NCBI GenBank assembly: GCA_024695575.1
Contig: JAILHY010000038.1
Coordinates: 1-42,358 of the forward strand
Source: Lachnospiraceae bacterium
GTDB taxonomy: Bacteria; Bacillota; Clostridia; Lachnospirales; Lachnospiraceae
Direction: 5' to 3'
DNA length: 42,358 nt
Shown: positions 34,142 to 42,055 of the stretch, in pieces
Layout of the letters: each line of letters opens with the position of its first letter
How positions within the stretch are numbered: the stretch's first letter is position 1
Translations under genes and position numbers: made by a program
The notes under the pieces: model-generated
What the model was told of the DNA's origin: nothing
The model's input: the letters and a program-made list of their open reading frames with translations, nothing else
The model's database searches: none

Positions 34142-35979
34142 TGTAAGTTGCTCCCATTGTCAAGGACTGTAGGCTTATCATCGCCTTTGCCGCCAGATTC
34201 GGTACGATGTTTGACTATTGCATATGCATATGTACAGATAACCGGCATATCCGTGCAGTAAATATGGATCTCGTATACGCCTTCCTTGGCGGGCGCGGTA
34301 TAAATACCGTCCGCACTGATCTCGCCGCTTCCGGGAGAAGTAAGCTCATAGGTTATGCTGCAGGTTTCCATATTGTTGAATCTGACACCAAAGAAGTGAC
34401 TTTCCTTGGTACCCATTGTAACGGTAGGTGTCTCAGCAGAAATGCTCTTATCGTAGTAGTCTTCGATGAGCTCAAGTTCATTGCCCGAAGGGAATCTTAT
34501 TGCAACCCATCTGAAGGAAAGAACAAGATGATCGATATTGCCGTTAACCTTGGCAGCGACTACGAAGGTTCCTTTATCATTGAGCACCCTGACTGCGGTC
34601 TCGACTTTTGCAAGATCGCGGCCTTTGCTTGAGAACAGTGAAGGATCCCCGTAAATGGTACTCTTGGCATTGCCGCCTAAGCTTCTGTCGTCAGAGATAT
34701 GCTCGTAACCTATCTCTACGTATACGTTTCCTTTGCCGAGCCCGTGTGCGATCTCGCCCGAAAATCTTATGTCGCCCGGTTTAACACCGCGTCCCATGGG
34801 AATTTCGAGAACGCCTGTTGCCATCTCGGGACCTGCGGAAGAAGAAGGAGAAACCTTTCTGTCGGATCCTGCGTTTACCACGCCTGCGGCCATGGGAGAA
34901 AGATCAACGCTCTTGTCAAAATACTCTATATAATGACTGCGAAGAAGTTCCTGGGAAGGTGCTGCGATATGCTTTCGGCTTCCGCTTTCTGAAATGCTGT
35001 CTATGATGTAACTGTTATCGGTCTTGGTGATCTTGATGTCGGCAAGACGGATCATGTTCTTTTCGCCGCCCATGCTGCGCATCTCAAGATTCATACGGCC
35101 GATCTCGTCGTTGACAAGTTCAAGAGGTGAATCCTTGGTAAGTCTTATCTTCTGTGAAAAACTCTGTACCGCGGTAACAGCCGTATCATTTTCAAAAGCA
35201 CTCATGGAAGCGCTCTTAAGGATGACATTGGTCTCATCAGCGGGAACATCCTCAACCTTAACCCAGTAATCACGGCGCCATATTTCATCCTTCTGAAGGT
35301 TAAGATCATCAACCCCAACCTCAAGTTCGTGACTGCCTTCGGGAGTAGTTAACACGGGAATCTCAAGGACGCCCTTTCCTGAGAAACGAACCGCTTCCTC
35401 GGAAAGCTTCTTTACCGAAAGAACTATGCGGACATTACGGTCCTTGCTGACGATGGCGGGAATGATGATCTCCGCAAGATAGTTCTCGCTCTTGACAAGA
35501 GTCTCACGCAAAAGAAATTCTGTCTGAAGCTCGTAATCCTTAACCTTTGCCTTCTTTTCGGTAAGGAAGAATTCGTAGCCCTCACTGATCCTGTTGTACT
35601 CGTAATCCTTGTCCGTATCCTTATGGCTTACGGAATATACGGTGTGCACGGGCTCTTCCTTAAAGCGTACGCAAAGTGTTGCGTTACTGCTCTTAAGATC
35701 CGCAAAGCCTTCAATTGCCGAAAGCTTACGAACCACCGAAGAATCAACAACGATCTCTCGGCCGGTGCCGTCTATTGCAACACCGCTCTCAATAAGAATC
35801 GACAGATCATCAAGGCTTACAACGCTAAGTCCGCATACGATTCCAGCGCCGTACATGAGGCTGTTCATAAAGCGGCTTTTGTTGATATAGTAGTCCTGCT
35901 CTGCCTGGAAATCTGCCGTTGTCAGCATCTTTCCCGGGTAATAACGGTTCCTCTCGAATGGATACAACTGATTGTTCAT
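34138..35979 (-). CDS. CIS-associated protein with RYxxGKxLTxxDFxxEQ N-terminal domain and Ig-like C-terminus
   Basis: The protein has 613 residues and is the first gene of the CIS operon, with AAGGAG six bases before the ATG. The N-terminus 'RNRYYPGKMLTTADFQAEQDYYINKSRFMNSLMYGAGIVCGLSV' is a conserved signature that I associate with proteins encoded next to CIS gene sets. Its exact role is not established to my knowledge. The centre (about 90-500) is beta-rich. Residues 513-600 ('TCSITYELTSPGSGEISADGIYTAPAKEGVYEI') look like a bacterial Ig-like domain, common in surface-binding and fibre proteins. No signal peptide is seen, so it may be part of the particle, for instance a baseplate-attached adhesin. 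Confidence 0.72.
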   Translation of the reverse strand: MNNQLYPFERNRYYPGKMLTTADFQAEQDYYINKSRFMNSLMYGAGIVCGLSVVSLDDLSILIESGVAIDGTGREIVVDSSVVRKLSAIEGFADLKSSNATLCVRFKEEPVHTVYSVSHKDTDKDYEYNRISEGYEFFLTEKKAKVKDYELQTEFLLRETLVKSENYLAEIIIPAIVSKDRNVRIVLSVKKLSEEAVRFSGKGVLEIPVLTTPEGSHELEVGVDDLNLQKDEIWRRDYWVKVEDVPADETNVILKSASMSAFENDTAVTAVQSFSQKIRLTKDSPLELVNDEIGRMNLEMRSMGGEKNMIRLADIKITKTDNSYIIDSISESGSRKHIAAPSQELLRSHYIEYFDKSVDLSPMAAGVVNAGSDRKVSPSSSAGPEMATGVLEIPMGRGVKPGDIRFSGEIAHGLGKGNVYVEIGYEHISDDRSLGGNAKSTIYGDPSLFSSKGRDLAKVETAVRVLNDKGTFVVAAKVNGNIDHLVLSFRWVAIRFPSGNELELIEDYYDKSISAETPTVTMGTKESHFFGVRFNNMETCSITYELTSPGSGEISADGIYTAPAKEGVYEIHIYCTDMPVICTYAYAIVKHRTESGGKGDDKPTVLDNGSNLQ

Positions 35980-36105
35980 CGCATGCTCCTTATATGAATG
36001 TAAATTCCCCTCTCACAGGGTAAAATAACCCATTCAATATTTTATTATTATTTCCGATTCTTTACAAGAATTTTATACAAATTAACGCAAAATTAACAAA
36101 AAGTT
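35980..36105 (-). promoter_or_regulatory. probable promoter and operator of the CIS operon
   Basis: This 126-bp AT-rich gap precedes the ~36 kb array. A -35-like TTGTTA (36094-36099) and -10-like TATAAA (36072-36077) are 16 bp apart. Immediately downstream of the -10 is a perfect inverted repeat, ATTCTT-TAC-AAGAAT on the plus strand (36057-36071), placed where a repressor would block initiation. A second possible promoter is TTGTAA (36062-36067) with TAAAAT (36039-36044), spacer 17. No strong terminator separates this from the GNAT gene, so read-through is possible. Confidence 0.5.
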
Positions 36106-36936
36106 CTAATAACTCTGAAAATTCTGGCGACACTCCGCTATTCTCATAAAATACTCTGTCGGGCCAAAGAGTTTTTCGTATAATCCCCGGCCGGCATCCG
36201 TAGCAAGAAGCATCTCCAGTCTGGTATCTTTGGTACACTCCGGCGCAATGGTCTTTAAAGCAAGTGAAAGCATGCCGATAAGTGACCTCGGGTTGGACGA
36301 ATATGCATAATCAAGGCTGATGGTTTCTTCGTCCTCTTTGCGGAAAAGAAGGGCTCCCTTTACCTCTCCGTCATCGATCACCGCAAAGCTGTCAGGCTTG
36401 GTTCTCATGTAGATCGAAGCGTTTTCCGGACTCATCCTGCTTATCCAGTTATGAAGCACGGCTTTTTCTTTACCTGCCAGATGACTGACGGGAATTCCCG
36501 CTTCCGTCTCGATCCCCGGAAGGTCCTTAAGCGCCCTGGCTGCATCTCCGAAGGTCACACGACCCACGGGAACATCCGAAGTATCCGTTTCGAATCCCAC
36601 TATGTTAAAGAAAAGTGTCAGGAATCTCCGGTCTCCGCTCTCGTTGTACTTAAAGGCTATTCCTTCTTTGCCCGCATCCACCATATCCGATGCAACGGTT
36701 TCCAAAAGGTAAGTTCCCACCCCAAGACGACGGGCCTCGGGAACAACAAAGAGACTTAACAGCCTGCCATAAGTATCCCCTTCGGTATCCGCCCATATCA
36801 CCGCTCCTACGGGAGTCTCCGCAAATACCGCACCAAATGCATGTACATTCTTCTGAAAAAGAAGGTCTTCAAGATCAGAGGGAATCATGTCTATATACAG
36901 CTGAACATTATCTTTGTTGATTATTTCACGTCTCAT
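36106..36936 (-). CDS. GNAT-family N-acetyltransferase
   Basis: The protein has 276 residues. The first half is a GNAT fold with 'LLSLFVVPEARRLGVGTYLLETV', where the acetyl-CoA binding motif A (R/Q-x-x-G-x-G/A) is R69-R-L-G72-V-G74. The second half (130-276) looks like a degenerate second GNAT domain ('GALLFRKEDEETISLDYAYS ... LEMLLATDAGRGLYEKLFG'). A perfect AAGGAGG precedes the ATG, 20 bases after the calpain-like gene, so both are co-transcribed. Possible jobs are modifying the protease, self-protection, or acting as a second effector. Its substrate is unknown. Confidence 0.85.
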   Translation of the reverse strand: MRREIINKDNVQLYIDMIPSDLEDLLFQKNVHAFGAVFAETPVGAVIWADTEGDTYGRLLSLFVVPEARRLGVGTYLLETVASDMVDAGKEGIAFKYNESGDRRFLTLFFNIVGFETDTSDVPVGRVTFGDAARALKDLPGIETEAGIPVSHLAGKEKAVLHNWISRMSPENASIYMRTKPDSFAVIDDGEVKGALLFRKEDEETISLDYAYSSNPRSLIGMLSLALKTIAPECTKDTRLEMLLATDAGRGLYEKLFGPTEYFMRIAECRQNFQSY

Positions 36937-36956
36937 TGATCCAAAACCTCCTTTCT

Positions 36957-39905
36957 TCAGTCTTCAAATTCATCGATGATCTCAAATCCGTTAAGGTCGT
37001 CCTTAGGCGGAGCTTCATCTTTCTTTTCTTTCTTTTCATCCTTGCCGGGCCGGCCTCCTGTTACAGGCTTACCCTTATCTTTTTCAAGTTCTGCCATAAA
37101 CTGGTCTTCATCAAGGATTCCCGACTCATCGGGTTCAAGCACAACAGGCTTCTCTGCTTTCTTGGAAGCGGGTTTTTTGCTCTTTTTTGCTTTCTTCTGA
37201 GCTTTTTTCTGAGCTTCCTGTTCTGCCTTCTCTCTTGCAGCCCTCGCCGCTCTTTCCCTGCGGGCGTTTTCAGCCTTCTTGATCTGAGCGGTTTCAAGAT
37301 CTGCGATTTTTTGAAGATCACCACCCTGCTCCTGCCTAAATGCAAGCTTCATGTCGGTGACGTTGACCGTTTCCATGGTGGCGATAAATTCTTCAAGGGG
37401 CATTGCAAACTGTCCGCAGGTCAAATCAGCAACGGATGATGTAAAGTATGTACTCTTTTCAATCTTGCCGTCTTCCGTTTCAACTCTGGACATGTTGGCG
37501 TAAGGATTTCGAAGGACTACGTATCTCTTATCGCCGATCGTCTTGGTACCAAGTACCGTATATGCATGTCCGTCGTTCATGCCGGGGCCGGCTTTGCTCT
37601 TGGTGCCGGCGTGATATATTTTCTTCTCGGACTGGGCTCTTGTCATCATGTCAAAGAGCTTATCTGCCTCGTCTTTTTTAATCTGATCTGCGGTACGGGT
37701 GTCGTTTCTAACCACAAAATCCGCGCTTACGCCTTCGCCGTTCTCAAAAACTTTCTGTCTTGTGGTGCCTGTAAGCATGGCAAGCCACTCATCTCCCGTA
37801 CCGTACCAGAGAGACTGATACCCGTGACGCCCCTGTCTGAACATTCCGACCTGAGCTGCAGCACGCTCTATAAGCTGCATCCATACAGCACCCGAAGAAA
37901 GGATATCTCCTCCCGTAATAAGCTTGGGTATACGCTTGGGAATACGCACAAACATGGGAACCGGAAGTCCGTCACGCCTTTCGGAAGGCTTGTAGAGTCT
38001 TACCGTAACGGTACCGTCGCCGTTATCCTTTAAACAGTCCTTTATGATCTGAGGATCATAATTGATAAGGCCTGTGGTACTTGCAAGCATGTAGCAGTTG
38101 GAAACCTTACCTTGCCTGAGATCGTTGATGGTGGGCTCATGTGCAAAAAGCGGAGTGTCAGCGCCAAGGTTTACCCAGGTCCTTGCAGTATTGATAGCTG
38201 CGTTTCTGTAGCTTCCTTTTTGCTTTCCGGCCTTGGTTTCCTCCGGTATGTGATCGACTCTTGCAAGCTCTTCGTCCGTAAGATCCTTGACCTGTTTTCC
38301 TTCCGGCAAAGGTCCTATGGCATCAACCCTTAAATCCTTCGGGATCTTGCTCCATTCGGGGATCGATGTTCCGACTTTGGTTAGTTCGTTTAAAATGATG
38401 TTAACTTCAATAAGTACCGGATCCGCCTTGTCAAAGGTTGCCCTTAACGCAAGTATCTCCTTTAGAAGCCTTGATTCCTGCTCCTGACTGACAGTATAGT
38501 GTGTACAGTTTGCGTACTCTGTAAGCAGGGATTTGATAGCAGCGTAGCTCTTATAGCGAGCGCCCGAAGGAATAACATTGGCTGCATCCCGAAGTCTCCT
38601 CTTCATTTCGTAGTTCTTGGTGTCAGACACGCTGTTGATGGCTTCTTCTCTTGTAACCTTTGCTTCAAGCTTGAGAGCACCCACAGGAGTAGTCAAAGGA
38701 AGACTTGACTTAAATGTCCTGAGCATTACCTGCTTATAATCGGCTTCTGCTTCTTTTACACGGGCAATGCGCTGTTGTTTTTCCTCCTCTTCAGTAGCAA
38801 GAACAAAGGCAGCCTCGGCCTCAGCAAGTACAAGGCAGGCTTTGGTCTCGATTATGTCTCTTCGAAGTTCGGCTATACAGTCCTGAACCCCCGGATCGAT
38901 CTCAAATCTGCGAGCCTTCTCAAGTCTGCTTTCACAGCTTTTAAGATGGTCACGAAGAAGCGTGATATTCTGGATCCTGTCCATTGAATCCCATTTGGAC
39001 ATATCGGAATAAACATCCTGGATATCCTCGTAATCCTTGGTCTCAAGCTCGGCACGCAAAGCAATTTCTTCGTCCGAGATCGTGCCCTCTGCCTTTTCAT
39101 AATCCTCGGTAAGGATCTTCATAAGGGCTTCTTTGTTAATATCCTTGGACTTTTCCGTTAAAGCTGCGGGATCAAAGTTCTTGGAGGTATCAACATCCAT
39201 GGTCCTGTATCCAAGAAGTCTTCGCTCTTCGTCTTTGGTGTAGACAAATTCCCTTGCCTTCTCGGTATCCTGCATGATGGATCCGTCACGCTTTACCCTA
39301 TTCTTTTCAAGGAACGACTCAACACGCCTGGTAAGCACGCTCATAGGCTCGTGCAAAACTGCAAGACGGTTTGTAAGATTTAATTTTCTGTCCTCTAAAA
39401 GGCCCTGCTCTTCTATCTTCTTAAGTTCCTCATAGGTTTCGATGATAGAAAGATATTCGCCGAGATTAGCCTTGATATTTGAAGTGGTGAGCATCCTTTT
39501 TTCAAACTTGACTGAAAAAAGAAGGGTCATTTTCTGCTCGATCTTGGCATGAGGATCATCATTTAAGCCCTTCGACACGTGCTTGGATTTTTCACGGGCG
39601 ATAAGAGTATCCTGAAGGTCAAGGGTATAAGCTGTTGCAAGCTTGGTCTTGCCCATTGCCTTATCGATCTTCTCGTTTTTTTCTTTCTGAGTGTCGGAAG
39701 GCTTCCAGGTTTTCTTTTTGCCAAGCTTTGCAGAATCCTCCCTGAACCGCTCATTAAACTGAACCTCAGCGTCTTGTGTGCCTCTGTAAAGGCTGCTGGG
39801 GCCGAGGAAAGTTTCTTTTTGCTTCTGCTCTTCCAATTCCTTGGAATCTTCAAGGAACTTCTTAACATCGATTTCTCTTTGAAGACCGTCAACCGTATAT
39901 CCCAT
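36957..39905 (-). CDS. large protein with calpain-family cysteine protease domain, candidate CIS effector
   Basis: The protein has 982 residues. Residues 1-500 are charged helix with coiled-coil character. From about residue 560 a calpain (C2) peptidase core appears. 'LRQGKVSNCYMLAS' places Gln598 six residues before Cys604, exactly as the oxyanion Gln and catalytic Cys are spaced in calpains. His780 lies in 'NDGHAYTVLG' and Asn800 in 'LRNPYAN', completing the Cys-His-Asn triad. No calpain calcium-binding C2L or EF-hand domain is visible. The C-terminus is a Lys/Ala-rich stretch (about 890-925) followed by an acidic tail. There is no signal peptide. Cytosolic production beside a CIS suggests injected cargo, but that is inference. 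A short gap of 17 bp links it to the TetR gene. Confidence 0.87.
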   Translation of the reverse strand: MGYTVDGLQREIDVKKFLEDSKELEEQKQKETFLGPSSLYRGTQDAEVQFNERFREDSAKLGKKKTWKPSDTQKEKNEKIDKAMGKTKLATAYTLDLQDTLIAREKSKHVSKGLNDDPHAKIEQKMTLLFSVKFEKRMLTTSNIKANLGEYLSIIETYEELKKIEEQGLLEDRKLNLTNRLAVLHEPMSVLTRRVESFLEKNRVKRDGSIMQDTEKAREFVYTKDEERRLLGYRTMDVDTSKNFDPAALTEKSKDINKEALMKILTEDYEKAEGTISDEEIALRAELETKDYEDIQDVYSDMSKWDSMDRIQNITLLRDHLKSCESRLEKARRFEIDPGVQDCIAELRRDIIETKACLVLAEAEAAFVLATEEEEKQQRIARVKEAEADYKQVMLRTFKSSLPLTTPVGALKLEAKVTREEAINSVSDTKNYEMKRRLRDAANVIPSGARYKSYAAIKSLLTEYANCTHYTVSQEQESRLLKEILALRATFDKADPVLIEVNIILNELTKVGTSIPEWSKIPKDLRVDAIGPLPEGKQVKDLTDEELARVDHIPEETKAGKQKGSYRNAAINTARTWVNLGADTPLFAHEPTINDLRQGKVSNCYMLASTTGLINYDPQIIKDCLKDNGDGTVTVRLYKPSERRDGLPVPMFVRIPKRIPKLITGGDILSSGAVWMQLIERAAAQVGMFRQGRHGYQSLWYGTGDEWLAMLTGTTRQKVFENGEGVSADFVVRNDTRTADQIKKDEADKLFDMMTRAQSEKKIYHAGTKSKAGPGMNDGHAYTVLGTKTIGDKRYVVLRNPYANMSRVETEDGKIEKSTYFTSSVADLTCGQFAMPLEEFIATMETVNVTDMKLAFRQEQGGDLQKIADLETAQIKKAENARRERAARAAREKAEQEAQKKAQKKAKKSKKPASKKAEKPVVLEPDESGILDEDQFMAELEKDKGKPVTGGRPGKDEKKEKKDEAPPKDDLNGFEIIDEFED

Positions 39906-39922
39906 TTTACTTCCCCCCGAAG

Positions 39923-40570
39923 TTAATTGGTGGTGTATTGTTTGATCAGCATGTCACGTAAAAGATAGAGTTCCTCATCCGGTTTTGCTCCTCCTTCCGG
40001 CTGATACACAAGGCCGACGGCAAAACGCGTTACCGCAGCAAGCATCAGGTGAAGGGTGACTGAAAACATATGCTGAATGCTTTCATCCGTTCGAAGAGAC
40101 CCGTCAATCTTTGCCTTATCGTACATCTTGGAAAAACGCCTGTAGACAAGAGTAATCATACTTTGGTATGGATCAAGCAGACTAGACGAAACGTTCATTG
40201 ACCGGATGTAAATGTTGAAAAACTGGTTGAATCTCAACATGTCAGGATGATTGTCATAAAGGTCAATGAAAACGTCAAGGAAGTAAACAAACTGTTCTGA
40301 CGCCTTCATATCATCCCACGATTCTGCATCACGTTTAGCAAGCTGCTCCCACGTGTATGCTTCCCATTTCCATGTGGCAACCGCAACCACAAGATCGGTC
40401 TTTGTCTTAAAATACCGATGCAGCGTGGTGTTACCGTAACCGCTGTCCCTTGCTATATCCGCCATGGAAACTGCATCTATGCTCTTTTCAGAAAACATAC
40501 TGTAAGCAATTTCCAGCATGTTTCTTCGCTTTTCTGCCATCATGGCAGCGTCTTTTTCTTTGTCTCGCAT
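39923..40570 (-). CDS. TetR/AcrR-family transcriptional regulator
   Basis: The protein has 215 residues, typical length. The N-terminal helix-turn-helix is 'SMADIARDSGYGNTTLHRYFKTKTDLV' (about residues 35-61). The C-terminal helical ligand/dimer domain ends in 'LYLLRDMLIKQYTTN'. AGGA lies five bases before the ATG. A large perfect palindrome sits in its own promoter, so autorepression is likely. It heads the operon with the calpain-like and GNAT genes and is a candidate controller of effector expression. The ligand is unknown. Confidence 0.93.
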   Translation of the reverse strand: MRDKEKDAAMMAEKRRNMLEIAYSMFSEKSIDAVSMADIARDSGYGNTTLHRYFKTKTDLVVAVATWKWEAYTWEQLAKRDAESWDDMKASEQFVYFLDVFIDLYDNHPDMLRFNQFFNIYIRSMNVSSSLLDPYQSMITLVYRRFSKMYDKAKIDGSLRTDESIQHMFSVTLHLMLAAVTRFAVGLVYQPEGGAKPDEELYLLRDMLIKQYTTN

Positions 40571-40613
40571 GAAAATCCTAGTATTATTCTCGTGCTATAT
40601 ATTAAGTCTCCGT

Positions 40614-40644
40614 TTTAATGTGGTATGGGTCATACCACATTAAA
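40614..40644. promoter_or_regulatory. perfect palindrome, probable TetR operator
   Basis: Two 14-base arms, TTTAATGTGGTATG (40614-40627) and CATACCACATTAAA (40631-40644), flank the spacer GGT. The repeat lies directly downstream of the -10 box of the tetR promoter, covering the expected transcription start. Size and symmetry fit a TetR-family dimer-pair site. Confidence 0.85.
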
Positions 40645-40645
40645 T

Positions 40646-40673
40646 ATATTATCACTTTCTTTTGAAAATGCAA
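40646..40673 (-). promoter_or_regulatory. promoter of the tetR-calpain-GNAT operon
   Basis: On the minus strand, TTGCAT (40668-40673) and TAATAT (40646-40651) are separated by 16 bp in AT-rich sequence, matching a housekeeping sigma-A promoter at 4 of 6 and 4 of 6 positions. The palindromic operator starts two bases downstream of the -10 box. The rest of the gap to the permease terminator (40674-40710) shows nothing else. Confidence 0.65.
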
Positions 40674-40710
40674 GGAAACTATTGATTGAATTTTGGTTTC
40701 CATAAAGCAG

Positions 40711-40745
40711 AAAAACCCGCCCTCCTGCTTCCGGGAGAACGGGTT
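40711..40745 (-). terminator. intrinsic terminator of the permease gene
   Basis: On the minus strand the stem AACCCG...CGGGTT with an inner CTCC/GGAG stem (two-base internal loop) is followed by a run of T residues (40715-40711). It lies about 35 bases after the permease stop codon. Confidence 0.85.
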
Positions 40746-40780
40746 AGAAATTAAGAATTGGAATTAAGGTTTTCAATAGT

Positions 40781-41938
40781 TTACATCACTTTGGCCAACG
40801 CGCCTACAGTGGCAAGAACGGAACTTACGCATACGATTATCTGAAACGGCAATTTTCCGAATACACCGCAGATCACCGAATCCGGATTCTTTTTCCGGGA
40901 GTTATGATATGCACATATGATGCCGATGCCGGTAAGTACCTGGATTACACTTGCGATACGGGTAAAACCCACAAAGTTTGAAAATCCAAATAATGCGATG
41001 ACCAGGCAGGGAAGTGATGAAATGAGATAGCTTTCCTTTGTGCCCCATCCGGTCTGCTCATTGATGATGTCACGAAGGTTAAGGATGTTTGCCCAGAAGG
41101 ATGTGGAAAGAGCAAGAAGTGAGAATATAAAGCCTACCACTCCTACCCAGCCTCCAAGCTTGGCCGAAAGATCGACAAGAGCTCCGTTCCCCGTCACTCC
41201 GTTTCCACAGGCAAAGAGTGTCATAAAGGTGATAACCAGGATAAGTCCCACATTGATGCCTGTTCCAAGAGCTATGGAGGATCTTACTCGCTTATGATCT
41301 CCTTCCAGCCCCTTTACTACCTGAGGCACACTCATTACCGCCGACAAAGAAAAAGCAACCATGCTGTAAAGAGCAACTATGTTGGAACCTGCAATAAATG
41401 TATTTACGAAACCGGTGTGTTCATTAATAAGAGTAGCGACAAAAAGCACCGCCATGACAATGACCATGGCAAATACCGAGATCTTTTCGCATATTCCCAC
41501 AAGCTTCATACCAAAAAGAACAACAAGAGCAGTAACAGCGTAATAAATAAGCATGGTCGCCCAGGAAGGTAATCCGAACCAGGCAGTCAGTACTGCTCCG
41601 CCGCCCGTTATAAATCCAACCACATTGGATATTACGGACAAGCCGAGGAAACCGAAAGCGGCCCAGGTTACGATCTTTTTAACCTTTCCCGTAAACAGCT
41701 CTGCCTCAATACATTTAATAAACTGAGCTCCGTTATTGTTGTAGGATAATTCCGCTATCATCAGATGCATGATGAGATTGATGCAGTAACAAAGAGCTAT
41801 AACCCAGATTATCTCACGCCAGGAATTGCGACTTGCAAGAAACGGTACAGACAGGATTCCGGAACCCACACCGTGACCTACGATGATACTGGTAGCCTCC
41901 ATAAATGTGAGTTTTGCTTCGCTTTTGATCTCTTTCAT
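40781..41938 (-). CDS. amino acid permease, hydroxy/aromatic amino acid (HAAAP)-like family
   Basis: I choose the ATG at 41938, five bases after AGGGGGG, instead of the more upstream ATG at 42001, which overlaps the -35 region and terminator. This gives 385 residues. About eleven hydrophobic helices are visible. The N-terminal 'ATSIIVGHGVGSGILSVPFLA' is the substrate-binding first-helix motif of the amino acid/auxin and tyrosine/tryptophan permease superfamily. It should import an amino acid with proton or sodium coupling. Its own promoter and terminator show it is independent of the CIS locus. The substrate cannot be told from sequence. Confidence 0.88.
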   Translation of the reverse strand: MKEIKSEAKLTFMEATSIIVGHGVGSGILSVPFLASRNSWREIIWVIALCYCINLIMHLMIAELSYNNNGAQFIKCIEAELFTGKVKKIVTWAAFGFLGLSVISNVVGFITGGGAVLTAWFGLPSWATMLIYYAVTALVVLFGMKLVGICEKISVFAMVIVMAVLFVATLINEHTGFVNTFIAGSNIVALYSMVAFSLSAVMSVPQVVKGLEGDHKRVRSSIALGTGINVGLILVITFMTLFACGNGVTGNGALVDLSAKLGGWVGVVGFIFSLLALSTSFWANILNLRDIINEQTGWGTKESYLISSLPCLVIALFGFSNFVGFTRIASVIQVLTGIGIICAYHNSRKKNPDSVICGVFGKLPFQIIVCVSSVLATVGALAKVM

Positions 41939-41972
41939 GTAATCCCCCCTCATGTTTATGCACTTCAGAATC

Positions 41973-42001
41973 ATTATAACAGATTTGAGATCAATAGACA
42001 A
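41973..42001 (-). promoter_or_regulatory. permease promoter
   Basis: On the minus strand a perfect TATAAT (41973-41978) is 17 bp from TTGTCT (41996-42001). The 5' leader up to the ATG at 41938 is about 30 bases and contains a strong ribosome binding site and no other structure. Confidence 0.75.
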
Positions 42002-42028
42002 AGAAAGGCCCCGCTAATTGCGGGGCCC
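42001..42028 (-). terminator. intrinsic terminator of the upstream repeat-protein gene
   Basis: A perfect 8-bp GC stem, GGCCCCGC (42008-42015) with GCGGGGCC (42021-42028), loop of five, is followed on the minus strand by TTTCTTT. It lies 27 bases after the stop codon of the gene entering from the right. Confidence 0.9.
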
Positions 42029-42055
42029 GGAAAAGAAAACAGCTACTTAAGGAAT

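Noticed and set aside
1-35979. prophage or type VI secretion system
   Set aside because: There are no capsid, portal, terminase, integrase or lysis genes, and no TssJLM membrane complex or ClpV. The DUF4255 cap, CIS_tube and Afp15-like ATPase point to a contractile injection system.
36957-39905. reading the large protein as a tape-measure protein because of its long helical N-terminus
   Set aside because: It lies in the TetR operon outside the particle genes and carries a complete calpain-type catalytic triad.
41939-42001. extra N-terminal 21 residues of the permease
   Set aside because: The upstream ATG lies in the promoter -35/terminator region, and the strong AGGGGGG site points to the ATG at 41938.
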